A stretch of DNA of 60,450 nucleotides, taken from assembly GCA_002381865.1 (NCBI GenBank), contig DFYO01000049.1:24374-84823 (forward strand), written 5' to 3'. The translations under genes were made by a program, and so were the position numbers. The stretch is from Clostridiales bacterium UBA4080 (GTDB lineage Bacteria; Bacillota; Clostridia; Lachnospirales; Vallitaleaceae). Positions 23,745-32,338 of the stretch are shown here, one piece after another (position 1 is the first letter of the stretch; every line of letters starts with the position of its first letter). The notes under the pieces are model-generated. The model was not told the DNA's origin and did not search any database. It saw only the letters and a list, made by a program, of their open reading frames with translations.

Positions 23745-25277
23745 CTATTCTATTTCTTTTTTTATTCTTAAAACCGGTGTAACTCCAAAAACCTCTTGAA
23801 AAAAAACTGCTTTTATCTTAAAGTCCCATTCCTCTAGAACCGTCTTTTCCTGACTTTCAGCTTTTATCTGAAGCTCTCTTTCCTTAAGCTTTACAGTCTG
23901 AATAACTATTTTCTGTTTATGGCTCTTGTCCAGTGAATTTGCAAGCTTTAAAATTGCTATTAGCTTCGAGGCCATTACCCTGTTTTTTTCAGATAAGCTG
24001 CTATCATTTCCAAACGGCATATCTGACCCATGATATTTTACAATAGTAGCTATTACCTCCATTTGTTCCTTTGATAGTCCGAAAATCTCCAATGAACGGA
24101 TAATATTATAGGCATGTAGATAATTTTGGTCAAGACCTACAAACTTTCCTATATCGTGTAAAATAGCAGCACATCTTAATAATATTTTTTCATTTTCAAG
24201 CCCATGCATTTTTTTAAGCTTATCAAAGAGAATTATTGCATTTTCCTCAACGTTCTCAATGTGTGCTTTGTTGTATTGAAATTTTTCTGCAATAATTCTT
24301 ACATTTGTTATTATGTCAGCATTTGCTTTATCCTTTTTGCTGAGCTTATTAAGCTCTTCAAATATTTCACGAATAATTCCGTCAACAAGGGATATATTAG
24401 GTATTAATAGGTCCTGTGACTTTGTATGCTTGAGGAATTTATAAAAAAGCATCATCGAAGGAACTAATACTTCAGCTCTTTCTCTTTTAATATCGTATTC
24501 TAATAATAATTCTTCTGTATTTTTATTTATTATTTTATTGAATAGCTTCTCAAATTGCTGAATTGTTATTACCTCGTAAGCTTGAGCTTCATTAATTCCG
24601 ATAAGCTTTTTGACCATGCCAATTTCTCCGCCAACTGCAATAAAATGCTTGAAATTCCCGTCGCCCTTAAAGAAATCCAGCCCTTCTAAATTAACATTAA
24701 TATATTCATCCAGCACTCTTCTAAAATCCATTGTGTTATTTTCCAGACACCCAATCACTTCCTTTATTCTGAGTGCACCTATCTTAACATTCTGGCTTGA
24801 TATCAATCTGCCTTCTTTAAAAAGTGTTATCTGAATACTCCCTGCTCCGACAACAAGAATAACCGCTCCTTCTTCAACCAGCTTTTCATAATTCTCCATC
24901 TTATATTTTATTGCCTTATGAGTTAGATACTGTTCCTCAGAATTATCAATTACTTCTACCTCTATTCCAGTCATTAGTCTTATTTGGTCAATTATATACT
25001 CTTTATTTGATGCCTCTCTTATTGCACTAGTCGCTAATGCCTTATAGTTTTTAACGCTATAATCATTCATTGTATTATTAAATGCTTTTAATATTGTACA
25101 TACCTTATCAACAGATTCAAAGCTTATTTTAGAATTTGTAAAGGTATCATGTCCAAGAGCAGCTACCTTTCTAAAGCTTTCTATTTCCTTAAAATCTCCA
25201 TTTGCCCTAAGCTCCCCTAGCTTCATTCTCAGCGCATGCGAACCTACATCAATTGCCGCAATTATTTCCTTTTGCAT
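23745..25277 (-). CDS. ppx: Ppx/GppA exopolyphosphatase-family protein with HD domain
   Basis: This protein of about 510 aa is predicted to release phosphate from polyphosphate or act on pppGpp. The N-terminal actin-like Ppx/GppA domain (about 1-300) shows IAAIDVGSHALRMKLGEL, ATSAIREASN and the phosphate-binding VILVVGAGSIQITLF, where family members usually have D-x-GGGS; the GAGS variant is noteworthy. The C-terminal HD domain shows RCAAILHDIGKFVGL. ATG at 25277 is chosen behind AAGGAGG. It overlaps the end of the upstream glycosyltransferase gene by 29 bp. Confidence 0.88.
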   Translation of the reverse strand: MQKEIIAAIDVGSHALRMKLGELRANGDFKEIESFRKVAALGHDTFTNSKISFESVDKVCTILKAFNNTMNDYSVKNYKALATSAIREASNKEYIIDQIRLMTGIEVEVIDNSEEQYLTHKAIKYKMENYEKLVEEGAVILVVGAGSIQITLFKEGRLISSQNVKIGALRIKEVIGCLENNTMDFRRVLDEYINVNLEGLDFFKGDGNFKHFIAVGGEIGMVKKLIGINEAQAYEVITIQQFEKLFNKIINKNTEELLLEYDIKRERAEVLVPSMMLFYKFLKHTKSQDLLIPNISLVDGIIREIFEELNKLSKKDKANADIITNVRIIAEKFQYNKAHIENVEENAIILFDKLKKMHGLENEKILLRCAAILHDIGKFVGLDQNYLHAYNIIRSLEIFGLSKEQMEVIATIVKYHGSDMPFGNDSSLSEKNRVMASKLIAILKLANSLDKSHKQKIVIQTVKLKERELQIKAESQEKTVLEEWDFKIKAVFFQEVFGVTPVLRIKKEIE

Positions 25278-26415
25278 ATTTTTCCTCCTTTTCATTGAAG
25301 AAAACAGCTTTTCTGATAGTATCAGACATTAATTCTATATTAATAATGCTTTTTATCTGTTTAATGCCTTGGTTTTCTACATTAACTAGCTCACTATTAA
25401 TTATTGTGTCTATTAATCGCTTAAGCTCTTCAGTATTTTCTGAAATATAACCAATGTTATTCTCAATAATATATTTACTGTTTTCAATCTCCTGTCCTAG
25501 CCTTGGCTGATAAACAATAATTGGTAATTCACTTAAAATAGCTTCAAATAAAGTAACTCCTCCTGATTTACCAATAAGGTAGTCTGAGGCCTTCATATAT
25601 TCTGGAACTTGTCTGCAAAACTTATACAATCTTATCCTGTCCTTATATTCCATTTTTAGTTTATATAATATATTATATATCCTTTTATTATTGCTGGTAA
25701 GAGCTACTAATATTGTATCCCCTTTGTCCAAAAGCCATCTATAAAAGCTTTCCTCCTTTGGAAATATTCCATAGCCTCCTCCCATAAGCATAAAAACCTT
25801 GTCTTCATTTTTTATCTTTAATTCTCTTCTACAGCAAATTTTATCTTTATTAATATAGAATTGTTTTCTAACTGGAATACCTGTAACAAACAGAGAGTTT
25901 TCGTGATATCCTTTATCAACTAAAATTTGTTTCTGTTCTTGTGTTCCAAGAAAATAAATGTCATTCTTCTTATATAACCATTCCTTTTTAGTTACTAAAT
26001 CGGTTATACAGGTCATAAGGATTAGCTCGCTATTAAATTGATCTTTATAATCTGCAATAATTGCTGTGCACTCCGGAAATACCGAAAGAATAGCTTTAGG
26101 GTTTTTATTTTTGAGATAAGCTTTTAGCCTTAAGAGTTTTCTCGAAGCAAGCTTTTTCCTTGTATTCGAAGAGTTTTCTTTATTCTTTCTACTGTAAAAC
26201 CAGTTGTATAATCCTGGAGTCAGTTTAACAAATATTTCATAGCCTCTATATATCATCTTGTATTTTAAAGGATTTAGCAGTTTATATATATCTACAATTT
26301 CAGTCGTTATTTCCGGTTGGTTAATTGCTACTTGTTCCTTTATTGCTTTTGCCACAGCTATATGCCCACTTCCAAAGCCAGCAGTTAAAATCAAGAGGTT
26401 TACTTCACTCTGCAT
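25249..26415 (-). CDS. MGDG-synthase-like glycosyltransferase (GT28) 1
   Basis: This 388-aa protein belongs to the group of processive diacylglycerol glucosyl/galactosyltransferases (UgtP/MGDG type) that make glycolipid anchors. The N-terminal segment LLILTAGFGSGHIAVAKAI and the C-terminal acceptor/donor region SDYLIGKSGGVTLFEAILSELPIIVYQP are diagnostic. It is a paralogue of the next gene upstream and overlaps its end by 11 bp. It precedes ppx in the transcript. A glycolipid anchor for lipoteichoic acid is a likely product, given the LTA synthase nearby. Confidence 0.85.
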   Translation of the reverse strand: MQSEVNLLILTAGFGSGHIAVAKAIKEQVAINQPEITTEIVDIYKLLNPLKYKMIYRGYEIFVKLTPGLYNWFYSRKNKENSSNTRKKLASRKLLRLKAYLKNKNPKAILSVFPECTAIIADYKDQFNSELILMTCITDLVTKKEWLYKKNDIYFLGTQEQKQILVDKGYHENSLFVTGIPVRKQFYINKDKICCRRELKIKNEDKVFMLMGGGYGIFPKEESFYRWLLDKGDTILVALTSNNKRIYNILYKLKMEYKDRIRLYKFCRQVPEYMKASDYLIGKSGGVTLFEAILSELPIIVYQPRLGQEIENSKYIIENNIGYISENTEELKRLIDTIINSELVNVENQGIKQIKSIINIELMSDTIRKAVFFNEKEEKYAKGNNCGN

Positions 26416-27538
26416 AGTTTAGCTTCTCCTGCTCTTGACCTTCTTCAATCAGCTTCAAGCAAAGATTTGTTACTTTATCTAAGGAGTGATCTCTTGAAAC
26501 CTTAAACATCGATTTCTTCATTGCTTCAAGTAAAATAGGATTTTCAATAAATTCCTCAATTTTCACTCTTAAAGCTTTAGGTCCGTGTACTTTAACAGCT
26601 GCTCCTATATCAGTAAGCATTTCTGCATTTTCCTCTTCCTGCCCTGGAATAAAAAATGGTATTACCATTGGCAGATTTTTTGCAAAGGCTTCAGTTACCG
26701 TTAAGCCTCCTGGCTTAGTAATAATTAGATCTGCTGAATCCATATATTCAGCTATTTTATCTGTAAATCCAAGAATCAAAACCTCTGCATTGGTATTGTT
26801 TAATTGAAGTCTTTCCTCTAAGGTTTTTTTAAGGTTTTCATTATTGCCACATACAACAATTATTTTTAAAGGCTTCTGAATATTAAGAAGTTCCTTAAAA
26901 GCCTTTTTAATCCCATTCATGCCCATGCTCCCACCCATTAGCAAAATAGTAAAGGCACTCTCCTTTTGTATGGAATTTTTAAACTCCTTAAAGGCTCTGT
27001 TTATTGGTATTCCAAAGGCAAATATTTTTTCACATTCTATTTTTCTTTCAACTAATTTATCCTTTGTATACTTGCTTCCAACAATATAAGCATCTACAAT
27101 GGGGCTTAAATAGCTTTTATGCGGCATGTAATCTGTTATAACCGAAACAAAAGGCTTAGTATAAATATTCTTTCTTTTAAGCTTGCACATTGCCTTAACT
27201 ATAAATGGATGAGTGCTTATAACTAAATCTGGTTCAAATTCATTAACTATTTCTTCTAGTTTATTTTCGATAACCTTCGATGAAAATACATCAACCGGTT
27301 TGCCAAAAAATCTCTTGTTACTAATGTGATACATTTTTCCATATACCTTTGGCATTTTTGTAGCAAGGAGTCTGTAGCCGTCTGAAAGCAAAATATTCAA
27401 GGACCTGCTGACCTCTTTAAAAGGTTCAATAACCCATACCCTGCAGCCTTTTGCCTCAAGCTCATTTTTCATTGAAAGGGCAACCTGATTGTGTCCGTAC
27501 CCTGTGGAAGCAGTTAATATTACAACCCTATTATTCAT
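26405..27538 (-). CDS. MGDG-synthase-like glycosyltransferase (GT28) 2
   Basis: This 377-aa protein has the same two-domain architecture as its downstream neighbour: VVILTASTGYGHNQVALSM at the N-terminus and SADLIITKPGGLTVTEAFAKNLPMVIPF near residue 280. The two proteins are clearly diverged, so they probably act in sequence, one adding the first sugar to diacylglycerol and one the second. That order is inference. ATG is preceded by AGGAG. It lies 12 bp downstream of the LTA synthase gene. Confidence 0.87.
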   Translation of the reverse strand: MNNRVVILTASTGYGHNQVALSMKNELEAKGCRVWVIEPFKEVSRSLNILLSDGYRLLATKMPKVYGKMYHISNKRFFGKPVDVFSSKVIENKLEEIVNEFEPDLVISTHPFIVKAMCKLKRKNIYTKPFVSVITDYMPHKSYLSPIVDAYIVGSKYTKDKLVERKIECEKIFAFGIPINRAFKEFKNSIQKESAFTILLMGGSMGMNGIKKAFKELLNIQKPLKIIVVCGNNENLKKTLEERLQLNNTNAEVLILGFTDKIAEYMDSADLIITKPGGLTVTEAFAKNLPMVIPFFIPGQEEENAEMLTDIGAAVKVHGPKALRVKIEEFIENPILLEAMKKSMFKVSRDHSLDKVTNLCLKLIEEGQEQEKLNYAE

Positions 27539-27550
27539 ATTTTTCTCCTG

Positions 27551-29392
27551 TCAATGTCTTTTTATCAAATTATTATCAAGTACATACTTTGAAGCATCAA
27601 TCAGCCTTTTAGCTTTTTCATATTTTTCTCTACATTCTCTTATATCAACAAAAAAATTATCTTTTCTGTTAAAGGCTTCACTTTCTTCATAAATCATGTC
27701 CTCTGAATACTGAAAAAGTACTGAGTCCGTAATATATGAGCCTCTAAACAGGTATGTAACAAAGGCAGTAAAGCCTTCCTCTGAATTACTCAAATCCCTT
27801 CCTGCAATATAAGGGGTTTTAATCTCTGCACCCATAATATTTGCAATAGTAGGCAAGAAATCCACCTGCCCTCCTGTTATTCTCTTGGTTTCACTTTTCC
27901 CATATCCCGGAATATGAATTATCAAAGGTATATTCAGCATATCCTCATATCCGTATTCTCTTCCCAAAAATCGAGTCATTTTTTCATGGTTTTCCTTTAT
28001 ACTTCTATTTAAACCATGGTGATCGCCATAAATAGCAATAACACTATTCTCATATATTCCATTCTCCTTAAGCTTTTCAATAAATAATCCTAGTGCTTTA
28101 TCCGAATAATTTACTGCCCTCATATAATTTCCAAAAACGGTTTCTTCATCCTCTTCACATATTCTAAACTGTGAAAATTCCTCTGGAATATCATACGGAT
28201 GGTGACAGGATAAGGTTACCAGAAAGCTAAAAAACGGCTTTTCCATAAGTGCGATATGCTCTGTTGCTTGTTCAAACATTTCTTCATCTGCCATTCCAAA
28301 TCCTATATCTGTTGTAACATTAAAATCCTCTTCACTAATAAAATCATCAAAGCCCATGCTTTTATGAGCCTTCTCTCTATTCCAATATTTGCCTTTATAT
28401 CCATGAAAAGATATTGTTTTGTATCCATTTTCCTTCATTATCCAAGGCAATCCATAAAAAGTATTGTCCGCATATTTTTCATAGCAGCTTCCCATAAGAT
28501 TGGGATATAAGGAATTTAAAGTTGCAAATTCAGCATCTGAGGTATTGCCTTTCCCAATAGACTGAAAATAATTATCAAAATATATTGAATCCGCTTGCAA
28601 AAGCTTATTGAGATTTGGTGTAAGCTCCTGACCATTATAGCTTCTGTTTATTGCAAAGTTCTGCATCGATTCAACCTGAATAACAATAAGATTTTTGTTT
28701 TTTCCAACTCCATAAAGCTGCTTTTCTAAAACAACCTCTCTATTCTCTTTAAAAATATTACTTGCTTGTTCCTCTGAAAAAACAGAAAAATCAGCATCTC
28801 CGAAAATATTAGTATAAAGATCGTGTATATGATAGGTAATTACCTCATTACGGTTAATTGACTTAACCGCGTCTGCATTAAATGGATTTACTACCAGTAC
28901 AATTATAGAGCAAGCCAACGCTGCACTAACAGTTCTTTTATATAACTCAATCTTTTTAAAGCTCTTATAATTAATATCTATCTTCTTGCTTTTATGCTTA
29001 ACATATTTGTATACAAAGGGCAAATCTGCCAATAAAAATATATTTAAAGACAAGGAAGCGTGACGAATACTTTTTACAATACTCAAAAGTTTATCTGCCT
29101 GAAACATCTGATTAATTGATATAAGCTGATTGAAATAATTGTAATACATTGCATCTAAGAACATAAGAACTGAGAGTGCTAAGTATATTCCAAAAAACCT
29201 CTTCCAGCTTGATGTTTTATAATGATAAAGATAGGAATAATATGCAGTTATAACAACAGCAAAGGTAACCAACCCTACCATTATACTATTTTCAGAAATA
29301 TAAGTTGTCAAATAAAACAACGCAATTTTAGCAATCAGACTTATAAAAAACAGTGCGTCTTTTAAAAAGTCTTTACCTTCTTTAGTCCCCAT
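27551..29392 (-). CDS. ltaS: lipoteichoic acid synthase-like sulfatase-family membrane enzyme
   Basis: This protein of about 613 aa has five N-terminal membrane segments (to about residue 190) and a large extracellular sulfatase-like domain. It shows the metal/catalytic-site region VIQVESMQNFAIN, the Thr nucleophile within GKGNTSDAEFATLNSLYP, GFDDFIS and IYGDHHGLN. LtaS polymerises glycerol phosphate from phosphatidylglycerol on a glycolipid anchor. The start is moved to ATG 29392, behind GAGGGG. A TTG at 29449 lies before a hairpin and has no ribosome binding site. It is followed by the two glycolipid glycosyltransferases, which fits an LTA pathway. Confidence 0.88.
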   Translation of the reverse strand: MGTKEGKDFLKDALFFISLIAKIALFYLTTYISENSIMVGLVTFAVVITAYYSYLYHYKTSSWKRFFGIYLALSVLMFLDAMYYNYFNQLISINQMFQADKLLSIVKSIRHASLSLNIFLLADLPFVYKYVKHKSKKIDINYKSFKKIELYKRTVSAALACSIIVLVVNPFNADAVKSINRNEVITYHIHDLYTNIFGDADFSVFSEEQASNIFKENREVVLEKQLYGVGKNKNLIVIQVESMQNFAINRSYNGQELTPNLNKLLQADSIYFDNYFQSIGKGNTSDAEFATLNSLYPNLMGSCYEKYADNTFYGLPWIMKENGYKTISFHGYKGKYWNREKAHKSMGFDDFISEEDFNVTTDIGFGMADEEMFEQATEHIALMEKPFFSFLVTLSCHHPYDIPEEFSQFRICEEDEETVFGNYMRAVNYSDKALGLFIEKLKENGIYENSVIAIYGDHHGLNRSIKENHEKMTRFLGREYGYEDMLNIPLIIHIPGYGKSETKRITGGQVDFLPTIANIMGAEIKTPYIAGRDLSNSEEGFTAFVTYLFRGSYITDSVLFQYSEDMIYEESEAFNRKDNFFVDIRECREKYEKAKRLIDASKYVLDNNLIKRH

Positions 29393-29412
29393 AAATAACC
29401 CCTCTATTTCAT

Positions 29413-29438
29413 AAGGCCAAATCGTTAAATTTGGCCCT
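29413..29438 (-). other. hairpin between the SPFH gene and ltaS
   Basis: On the minus strand AGGGCCAAAT and ATTTGGCCTT form a 10-bp stem (one G-T pair) with a 6-nt loop. It lies between the SPFH stop and the ltaS start. It lacks a long T-run. It may be a partial terminator or an mRNA-processing site that sets different levels for the two genes. Confidence 0.6.
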
Positions 29439-29449
29439 ATTTTCCTCAA

Positions 29450-30376
29450 CTATTTAACTTTTGTAATTTCCGTCAGTGATGATGCCAAGCCTGCAAGGCC
29501 TTGAATCTCTGAAGGTATAATAATTTTTGTTGCATTTCCGTCTGCTGCTTTTGCAAAGGCTTCAAGCCCTTTAATTGTAAGCACCTGCTGACTTGGATTT
29601 GATTCATTTATTAGCTTTATTCCTTCAGCAACGGCTGTTTGAACCTTAACAATTGCCTCAGCTTCACCCTCTGCTTCTCTTATAGCTGCCTCTTTTTTAG
29701 CCTCAGCTCTTAGAATTGCAGCTTGCTTTTCTGCCTCTGCTTCAAGAATAGCCGATTGCTTTCTACCCTCTGAAACAAGTATTGCAGATCTTTTTTCACC
29801 CTCTGCTCTTAAAATCGATTCTCTTCTTTCTCTTTCTGCTTTCATCTGTCTTTCCATGGCATCTTGAATTTCTGCTGGTGGAATGATGTTTTTAAGCTCT
29901 ACACGATTAACCTTTATTCCCCAAGGGTCAGTAGCTTCATCTAATATACTTCTCATTTTAGTATTAATAATCTCTCTGGAGGTAAGTGTTTCATCCAGCT
30001 CTAAATCACCAATTATATTTCTAAGAGTAGTAGCTGTCAAGTTTTCAATCGCTGCCAGAGGATATACCACTCCATAAGCATAGGCCTTCGGGTCAGTAAT
30101 CTGATAAAAAATTACTGTATCTATTCTCATAGTAACATTATCCTTAGTAATAACTGGTTGTGGAGGAAAATCAACCACCTGCTCCTTTAATGTAACCTTT
30201 TTAGCTATCTTGTCAACCAATGGCAATTTAAAGTGAAGCCCTACTGACCATGTTGATTGAAAGGCTCCAAACCTCTCGATAACATATGAATGTGCTTGTG
30301 GCACAAACTTAATATTTGCTACTGCAATAATCAAAAATATCAATCCTACTATTATTAATGTAACTAATCCTTCCAT
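29450..30376 (-). CDS. SPFH/band-7 membrane protein (stomatin/QmcA-like)
   Basis: This 308-aa protein has one N-terminal membrane segment (LVTLIIVGLIFLIIAVANI). An SPFH domain follows (about 20-190: VPQAHSYVIERFGAF, LRNIIGDLELDETLTSRE). Next is a long Ala/Glu-rich coiled coil with repeated AEGEKRSAIL-like units (about 190-250). Such proteins form membrane scaffolds and often pair with NfeD. Here nfeD is directly upstream, 5 bp away. The substrate or partner beyond NfeD is unknown. Confidence 0.92.
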   Translation of the reverse strand: MEGLVTLIIVGLIFLIIAVANIKFVPQAHSYVIERFGAFQSTWSVGLHFKLPLVDKIAKKVTLKEQVVDFPPQPVITKDNVTMRIDTVIFYQITDPKAYAYGVVYPLAAIENLTATTLRNIIGDLELDETLTSREIINTKMRSILDEATDPWGIKVNRVELKNIIPPAEIQDAMERQMKAERERRESILRAEGEKRSAILVSEGRKQSAILEAEAEKQAAILRAEAKKEAAIREAEGEAEAIVKVQTAVAEGIKLINESNPSQQVLTIKGLEAFAKAADGNATKIIIPSEIQGLAGLASSLTEITKVK

Positions 30377-30381
30377 TATTA

Positions 30382-30825
30382 TTACTCCTCTCCCTTAATT
30401 AATTCTTCAACTTCGGCTTTTACCCCTGTAATATTAACAATTCTAATTTGAGTTCCCTCAGGAAGTTCTTTTCCTGAAACAGTCCTTGCACTCCAAATTT
30501 GTCCGCCAACCTTTACCTGCCCGGTACCTGCTGTATTATCAATTTTCTCGACTACTACTCCTGTTTTACCAGCAAGCGCTTCAAAATTAGTCTTTTCTTT
30601 ACCAATTTTAAACTTGTTCTTAACTATCGGATAAACAAAAACCAATGAAGCAACTGATACCACCAAAAAAGTAGCAATCTGAACAATTACTGGAAGATCA
30701 AAAAGTGCTAACAGCATAGCAACAAAAGCACCCATGGCAAACCATATTGTTGTCAGTCCCATTGTAATTGCTTCAAAAATCAAGAAAAATACCATGATTA
30801 TAAGCCATATAATATATTCGTCCAT
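30382..30825 (-). CDS. NfeD-like membrane protein
   Basis: This 147-aa protein has N-terminal membrane helices (about 5-75), then an OB-fold NfeD domain (about 90-145: GKTGVVVEKIDNTAGTGQVKVGG, then IWSARTV). It partners SPFH proteins; the short form without the ClpP-like protease domain is seen here. GGGAGG lies before the start. It is the first gene of the nfeD-SPFH pair. Confidence 0.92.
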   Translation of the reverse strand: MDEYIIWLIIMVFFLIFEAITMGLTTIWFAMGAFVAMLLALFDLPVIVQIATFLVVSVASLVFVYPIVKNKFKIGKEKTNFEALAGKTGVVVEKIDNTAGTGQVKVGGQIWSARTVSGKELPEGTQIRIVNITGVKAEVEELIKGEE

Positions 30826-31038
30826 TCTAGCCCTCCTTCCTAAACTTCTTATTATATTTTACCTAATCAAGAGTATTATTGCAAGTTAAATCAACAGTTC
30901 ATTTCTAGTAAGAAGTCTCTAGTTTTTCTTAAAAGACCTCATTCAAAAAAACGGAAATCATCAATATCTATCCGACATATAATCCCGATACTAAACAAAC
31001 TGCTTTTTAGTAAAACAATTCATACCTGCTATACTTTA

Positions 31039-31218
31039 TTACAGCATCCACATACCGCCATTGAGCTTAGCCCAAAAAGCAAGCACCATTGTTATTTCAA
31101 ATAATAACAGTAAAATTATCCTTCTTATTTTTTTGCGTAGATATTTGCTTTTGTCAATATCACAATAGGCCTCTCTTTCATTATCCCAAAAGCTTCTTTC
31201 CCCTGCACTATTATCCAT
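31039..31218 (-). CDS. 59-aa putative small membrane protein
   Basis: This short reading frame lies in an otherwise gene-free stretch. It encodes MDNSAGERSFWDNEREAY, a basic KYLRKKIRR stretch, one hydrophobic helix (IILLLLFEITMVLAFW) and a short tail ending GGMWML. GGGAGA lies about 7 nt upstream of ATG 31218. The positive-inside pattern predicts an N-terminus in the cytoplasm. No family is recognised. The sequences 30826-31038 and 31219-31636 around it show no other gene I can support; they are AT-rich with scattered short inverted repeats only. Confidence 0.55.
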   Translation of the reverse strand: MDNSAGERSFWDNEREAYCDIDKSKYLRKKIRRIILLLLFEITMVLAFWAKLNGGMWML

Positions 31219-31636
31219 CCCTGTTTCTCCCTTCGTTTTAAATGCTTAAAAAGCTAAAAGCATAGTTGCTCTAACCTTAATTACAATTGCCTATCAAAAA
31301 TTTTTACCTGCAAGCAAAGTCTCCTTTTTCTCCCCAAAAGAGCTTTTCTTCAAATAAAAACAAATGATAAATTAGTATATTATTAAAATTCAATGTTTGG
31401 GATTTTGTTCGAAAACATCCAGACAGGTTTCTCTCCCCAGCCCTTATTCCCACTTTCTTAATGGTATCTTATTTATAATACTTTTTCAATAGTAAGTTAA
31501 ATTTATTTTCAAAATGTAATATTTACAAATTATCACACATCTTTTTAGTATGTCCGATTAAGATTATTTATATCCTTGTTTTAGTGTTTTTATTAGAAAT
31601 CTTTATCTTTTTCCTCTTTTTAGTAGTCAATTGCGC

Positions 31637-31666
31637 TTGCTTTTAAAATTATTCTTATGTTACAAT
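31637..31666 (+). promoter_or_regulatory. promoter for the ferritin-like gene
   Basis: TTGCTT (31637-31642), an 18-bp spacer and TACAAT (31661-31666) read into the ferritin-like gene. The leader of about 75 nt includes GACATTGAAAGAC (31677-31689), whose inverse lies after the gene. No clear PerR or Fur box is seen. Confidence 0.6.
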
Positions 31667-31676
31667 ACCTTTAACA

Positions 31677-31689
31677 GACATTGAAAGAC
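31677..31689. repeat. 13-bp inverted repeat, left arm, flanking the ferritin-like gene
   Basis: GACATTGAAAGAC is the exact reverse complement of 32266-32278. The arms lie 58 bp before the start and 7 bp after the stop of the ferritin-like gene. Flanking sequences do not extend the match. Confidence 0.75.
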
Positions 31690-31746
31690 ACAAACAAAGA
31701 AACCAACAATATAATTGTCGGGAAAAACCCGGAAAAGAGGTATTTA

Positions 31747-32259
31747 ATGGGAAAGGTAGCACGTGAAATATCACATTTAGATGTAGATGCACTAATTCAA
31801 ATGTTAAATGAAGCTTTGTCTGAGGAGTGGTTAGCATATTATCAATATTGGATTGGCGCTCGTCTGATGGAAGGTCCAATGAGAAGTGAAATAGAGCCTG
31901 AGCTTTTAGTTCATGCCGATGAAGAGCTTGGTCATGCAATATTAGTTGTTAACAGAATCCTTCAGCTTGGCGGAACTCCTATCTTAAATCCTGCTGAATG
32001 GACAAAGCATGCAAAATGCTCATATGAAGAGCCAAACGACCCTTATGTAGAGGTTATTTTAGAGCAGAATTTACGCGGAGAAAGATGTGCAATTGAAAGA
32101 TATCAGCAAATTGCTGAATTTACAAACGGAAAAGATCATAGCACCTACCAGATGGCTATCCAAATATTAAATGATGAACTTGAGCACGAACACGATATTG
32201 AAGATTTTATTACAGATATTAATAGATTAAAAGATGATATCCGTAAGCTCAGATTATAA
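31747..32259 (+). CDS. ferritin-like / Dps-like thioferritin candidate
   Basis: This four-helix di-iron or di-manganese protein has 170 aa. Metal ligands fit E in LSEEWLAYYQYW (helix 1), EELGHA (helix 2), E in LEQNLRGERCAIERY (helix 3) and DELEHEHD (helix 4). Two Cys (in AKCSYEEP and RGERCAIE, 23 residues apart) occur where DPS-like thioferritins of anaerobes and archaea carry a conserved Cys pair. Such proteins remove peroxide and store iron. The start at ATG 31747 follows AAGAGG; a TTG at 31681 lies inside an inverted repeat and is not preferred. It is one of few plus-strand chromosomal genes here, with its own promoter and terminator. Confidence 0.82.
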   Translation: MGKVAREISHLDVDALIQMLNEALSEEWLAYYQYWIGARLMEGPMRSEIEPELLVHADEELGHAILVVNRILQLGGTPILNPAEWTKHAKCSYEEPNDPYVEVILEQNLRGERCAIERYQQIAEFTNGKDHSTYQMAIQILNDELEHEHDIEDFITDINRLKDDIRKLRL

Positions 32260-32265
32260 AAAATA

Positions 32266-32278
32266 GTCTTTCAATGTC
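32266..32278. repeat. 13-bp inverted repeat, right arm
   Basis: GTCTTTCAATGTC, directly after the ferritin-like gene, is the partner of 31677-31689. In mRNA the two arms could pair and bring the ends of the transcript together. Confidence 0.75.
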
Positions 32279-32304
32279 AAATCAAAAAACAAAAGAGCTA
32301 CAAG

Positions 32305-32335
32305 AATGCCCCAGCTATTATTAGCTGGGGCATTT
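32305..32335. terminator. bidirectional terminator between ferritin-like gene and glucokinase
   Basis: AATGCCCCAGCTA and TAGCTGGGGCATT form a perfect 13-bp stem with a TTAT loop, between convergent genes. T-rich sequence follows on the plus strand (TTTATATT). Confidence 0.85.
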
Positions 32336-32338
32336 ATA

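Noticed and set aside
29393..29449. N-terminal extension of the LTA synthase from a TTG codon
   Set aside because: The extension translates a hairpin, and a good ribosome binding site precedes the ATG at 29392.
31681..31746. TTG-started extension of the ferritin-like protein
   Set aside because: It lies within the inverted repeat, lacks a ribosome binding site and adds residues outside the ferritin fold.
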